Assembly (NCBI GenBank): GCA_019117005.1
Contig: DXAO01000014.1
Span: 124,001-188,000, forward strand
Reading direction: 5' to 3'
Length of the DNA: 64,000 nt
From: Candidatus Collinsella stercoripullorum
GTDB taxonomy: Bacteria > Actinomycetota > Coriobacteriia > Coriobacteriales > Coriobacteriaceae
A model generated the notes under the pieces. The model saw nothing but the letters and a program-made list of their open reading frames with translations. It made no database searches and was not told the origin of the DNA. This document shows, in pieces, positions 61,231-64,000 of this stretch. The position numbers and the translations under genes are program-made. Position 1 is the first letter of the stretch. Every line of letters begins with the position of its first letter.

Positions 61231-62430
61231 ATGAACAAGAAGCCCCGTATCAAGCGCGACCAGGAGCCCGCCGCCCCCAGCGCGCGCGAGCGCAAGCAGG
61301 AGCGCAAGGAGAAGATGTCGAAGGGCGTCAAGATCGTGCTCGTCGCGATCGGCTGCCTGGCGATGCTGCTGTCCGTGACCACCATGGCGTGCTCGGGCTT
61401 CCTGAACGAGGCGACCACCGAGGAGAGCTACCACCTCACCGGCGGCGTCGCCGCCACGGTCGACGGGGTGAACATCACCGAGGACACCGTCACCAAGCAG
61501 ATCATGAGCGTGCGCACCGCCTACGGCTACGGCAGCGACGGGAGCTGGGCGCAGTACCTGGTCGACAACGGCCTCACGCCCGAGACCTACCGCGAGCAGG
61601 TCATCGACTCCTATGCCAACCAGTACCTGCAGACCCAGGCCATCAACGAGTACGACGCCTCCGCCACCGACGAGGAGGTCGAGAGCGCCTGGAACGACGC
61701 CGTCGAGAACTCGGGCGGCGACGAGAAGTCGTTCATCGAGAGCCTCGCCACCTACGGGTACACGGAGAGCAGCTACAAGGAGAGCCTGCGCAACAGCCTC
61801 GAGCTCGACAAGCTGCGCTCGGCGGTCGCCTCCGTGGACGACCCGACCGACCAGGAGATCGTCGACTACCTGAACGAGAACCTCTCCACCTACAACGACG
61901 CCCGCCGCTCCTCCAACATCCTGATCTCGGTCGCGTCCGATGCCACGGATGAGGAGAAGGCCGAGGCCCAGGCCAAGGCGCAGGAGGCGCTCGACAAGAT
62001 CAACTCCGGCGAGCTCACCTTCGAGGAGGCCGCCGACCAGTACTCCGACGACACCGCGTCCAAGGAGGACGGCGGCGACGTGGGCTGGGACAAGCTCACG
62101 ACCTTCGTGACCGAGTACCAGGACGCCCTGTCGCAGCTCTCCGTCGACCAGGTCAGCGGTCTGGTCGAGAGCACCTACGGCTACCACATCATCAAGTGCA
62201 CCGACTACTTCCATGTCGACGGGCAGGTGAGCTCGATCGACGAGGTGCCCACCGAGATCCGCGACTACATCTCCAACATCGTGAAGACCGACGCGGAGGG
62301 CGATGCCTACACCACGTGGTGGAACGACTACAAGGAGCAGGCGAACATCGAGATCAACCCGATGCCCGAGGACGTCCCCTACAACGTGAGCCTCGACGGC
62401 GTCGAGCCCTCGAGCGGCAGCACCGAATAG
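61231..62430 (+). CDS. parvulin-type peptidyl-prolyl isomerase (SurA/PrsA-like foldase)
   Basis: The 399-residue protein has a basic N-terminus of about 30 residues, a membrane/signal helix near 33-52 (VKIVLVAIGCLAMLLSVTTMAC), a SurA N-like domain (AATVDGVNITEDTV..) and a parvulin domain at about 225-330 (SNILISV..FEEAADQYSDDTASKEDGGDVGWD, VSGLVESTYGYHIIKC). It should help fold proteins outside the membrane. The Cys at residue 51-52 is only a weak lipobox. The last 25 residues are Ser/Gly/Glu-rich. GGAAAGGA precedes the ATG. Confidence 0.9.
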   Translation: MNKKPRIKRDQEPAAPSARERKQERKEKMSKGVKIVLVAIGCLAMLLSVTTMACSGFLNEATTEESYHLTGGVAATVDGVNITEDTVTKQIMSVRTAYGYGSDGSWAQYLVDNGLTPETYREQVIDSYANQYLQTQAINEYDASATDEEVESAWNDAVENSGGDEKSFIESLATYGYTESSYKESLRNSLELDKLRSAVASVDDPTDQEIVDYLNENLSTYNDARRSSNILISVASDATDEEKAEAQAKAQEALDKINSGELTFEEAADQYSDDTASKEDGGDVGWDKLTTFVTEYQDALSQLSVDQVSGLVESTYGYHIIKCTDYFHVDGQVSSIDEVPTEIRDYISNIVKTDAEGDAYTTWWNDYKEQANIEINPMPEDVPYNVSLDGVEPSSGSTE

Positions 62431-62442
62431 CGACCGCGCGCA

Positions 62443-62496
62443 GGAGGGCGGATTCGCCGGGCACCGACCGAACCGGTGCCGGACGGCCCGCCCTCC
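62443..62496 (+). terminator. terminator-like long hairpin after the foldase gene
   Basis: GGAGGGCGG pairs with CCGCCCTCC and an inner stem CGGCACC-type pairs with GGTGCCG. No T-run follows, so termination is probable only. Confidence 0.5.
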
Positions 62497-62552
62497 CGTG
62501 TTCGGGGCGCCGCGCGCGATACGCCGGCGTCCGGACCCCGTAAGGAGGAACC

Positions 62553-62996
62553 ATGACCAAAGACGAGCTCCAAGCACAGATGGTGGCCGCCATGAAGGCC
62601 AAGGACAAGACCCGCCTGTCGATCATCCGCCAGGTGATGGGCGAGGTTAAGAACCTCGAGGTCGACGAGAGGCGCGACGCCACCGAGGAGGACGTCGACC
62701 GCATGATCAAGCGCCTCATCAAGCAGACCGGCGAGACGCTCGAGATGTCCATCAAGGCGGCGAACAACCAGGAGCGCACCGACACCCTGACCGAGCAGGT
62801 CGAGATCCTGGAGAGCCTGCTGCCCGAGCAGCTGTCCGGCGACGCGCTGGTCGCGCTCATCGAGCAGACGATCGCCGAGCTGGGCGCCTCCTCCAAGAAG
62901 GACATGGGCAGGGTCATGGGCGCGCTCACGAAGGCGACCGGCGGCAACTTCGACAAGCCCGCCGCCGCCCGCGAGGTCGGCGCGCGCCTGTCGTAG
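62553..62996 (+). CDS. yqeY: GatB/YqeY-domain protein
   Basis: The 147-residue helical protein matches YqeY: a first half with MVAAMKAKDKTRLSIIRQVMGEVKN and a second half LESLLPEQLSGDALVALIEQTI, then DMGRVMGALTKATGG, the tail domain shared with GatB of the tRNA-dependent amidotransferase. It probably binds tRNA or assists aminoacyl-tRNA handling; the exact role is not established. AAGGAGG lies five bases before the ATG. Confidence 0.93.
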   Translation: MTKDELQAQMVAAMKAKDKTRLSIIRQVMGEVKNLEVDERRDATEEDVDRMIKRLIKQTGETLEMSIKAANNQERTDTLTEQVEILESLLPEQLSGDALVALIEQTIAELGASSKKDMGRVMGALTKATGGNFDKPAAAREVGARLS

Positions 62997-63497
62997 GCCG
63001 CGCGCCCGTAGGGCTGCGGGGCCGGGCGGGACGGGTCCTTCCGGTCCCGTCGCGCCGGGGCGGGCATCCGGTCGGGCTCCGCCCACGGGACGCTGCGGCG
63101 CCGCATCGCCCTGCTCCGCGCTGTTTTCGCCCCGCCCGTGACCCCATCGGGCGCGGAGCGTGACGGACCCGTTCCGGGATGCATGCCGCCCTCATCGCAG
63201 GTAACAGGAGTGTTTCAAGAGCGCCCCAGAGAACGCTCCACCCAAGCGATGCGTATAATGGACCTCCAATAGGGTAAAAGCATGCGTACGTGACCGCGTC
63301 GCACATACTTTTATCGAATACCGGGTTAGCGGCGCGCTCACCGCCCCGCGTGTAACAGCTCGATTACCGAACCGTTGCACAGGCACCCGCATCCGGGTCG
63401 TCCGGTGCGCGAGACCATACAATCTGAAGTCGAGTCGCAGTCCCGCCTCGAGCGGGCGGGGAGATGCGACCACCTGAGAGGGAGAGGAACCGCGTCA
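62997..63497 (+). promoter_or_regulatory. 500-base leader region upstream of an amino-acid ABC ATPase
   Basis: No gene is supported here. The GC-rich first 180 bases contain a likely yqeY terminator region. Two -10-like boxes lie further on: TATAAT at 63254-63259 and TACAAT at 63418-63423, neither with a good -35. The long AT-richer stretch 63200-63330 before an importer gene could hold a regulatory leader, but I match no known riboswitch. Confidence 0.4.

Positions 63498-64000
<503 letters not shown>

Overview
The window is a GC-rich bacterial chromosome segment that looks like a member of the Coriobacteriia (Actinomycetota), probably Coriobacteriaceae of the Collinsella/Olsenella/Enorma kind. 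This is inferred from gene content: a LuxR regulator with a multi-pass membrane half, a Tat-exported Fe-S protein beside an aldehyde:ferredoxin oxidoreductase and a multihaem cytochrome with CX3CH spacing, a thioester/SpaA-type surface protein, a small TSCPD protein, and an anaerobe-style set of flavodoxin and nitroreductase. No species can be named from the sequence alone.

Layout. 1-4006: a large surface adhesin (minus strand), followed by the start of another secreted or membrane protein. 4436-5017: tRNA-Gly and two different palindromic elements. 5154-6497: purB. 6629-13957: a membrane LuxR regulator divergent from a redox cluster (unknown protein, NifU-like scaffold, Tat Fe-S protein, tungsten/molybdenum oxidoreductase, multihaem cytochrome). 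14218-15695: a TSCPD protein overlapping a Tat lipoprotein gene. 15739-18843: an acetyltransferase and a two-component system. 19125-22049: purC, a small membrane protein and an M29 aminopeptidase. 22117-26661: tRNA-Lys, a J-domain membrane protein, typA and a TRIC-type channel. 26730-29790: tRNA-Ser, a tadA-glycerate kinase fusion and SRP RNA. 29978-33744: a heterodimeric ABC exporter. 33745-37505: a deletion scar with pieces of sugar-PTS genes, then two small cassettes (GntR/ABC and flavodoxin) bounded by three REP-like palindromes. 37584-46770: an LTA-synthase-like sulfatase, a nitroreductase, Kup, RlmKL and a HAD phosphatase. 47336-51669: a MarR-controlled heterodimeric ABC exporter. 52005-56208: two zinc-ribbon membrane proteins around a low-molecular-weight phosphatase, then an aldose-1-epimerase-like protein. 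56531-59604: a complete polar amino-acid ABC importer. 59916-62996: prfA with a possible leader peptide, a parvulin foldase and a YqeY protein. 63498-64000: the start of another amino-acid ABC ATPase.

The most unusual signal is non-coding. All three tRNA genes in the window (Gly, Lys, Ser) are followed by a 183- or 216-bp unit. Each unit carries an inverted copy of that tRNA's own T-arm, three conserved GC hairpins, and a second partial copy of that tRNA's 3' end with its downstream sequence. Gly and Lys have one unit each with exactly the same 183-bp period. Ser has two units in tandem. I do not recognise this as a named element family. Four other kinds of inverted-repeat element (a REP-like family in three copies, and 280-, 168- and 184-bp elements) also lie between genes, and no transposase is present in the window.
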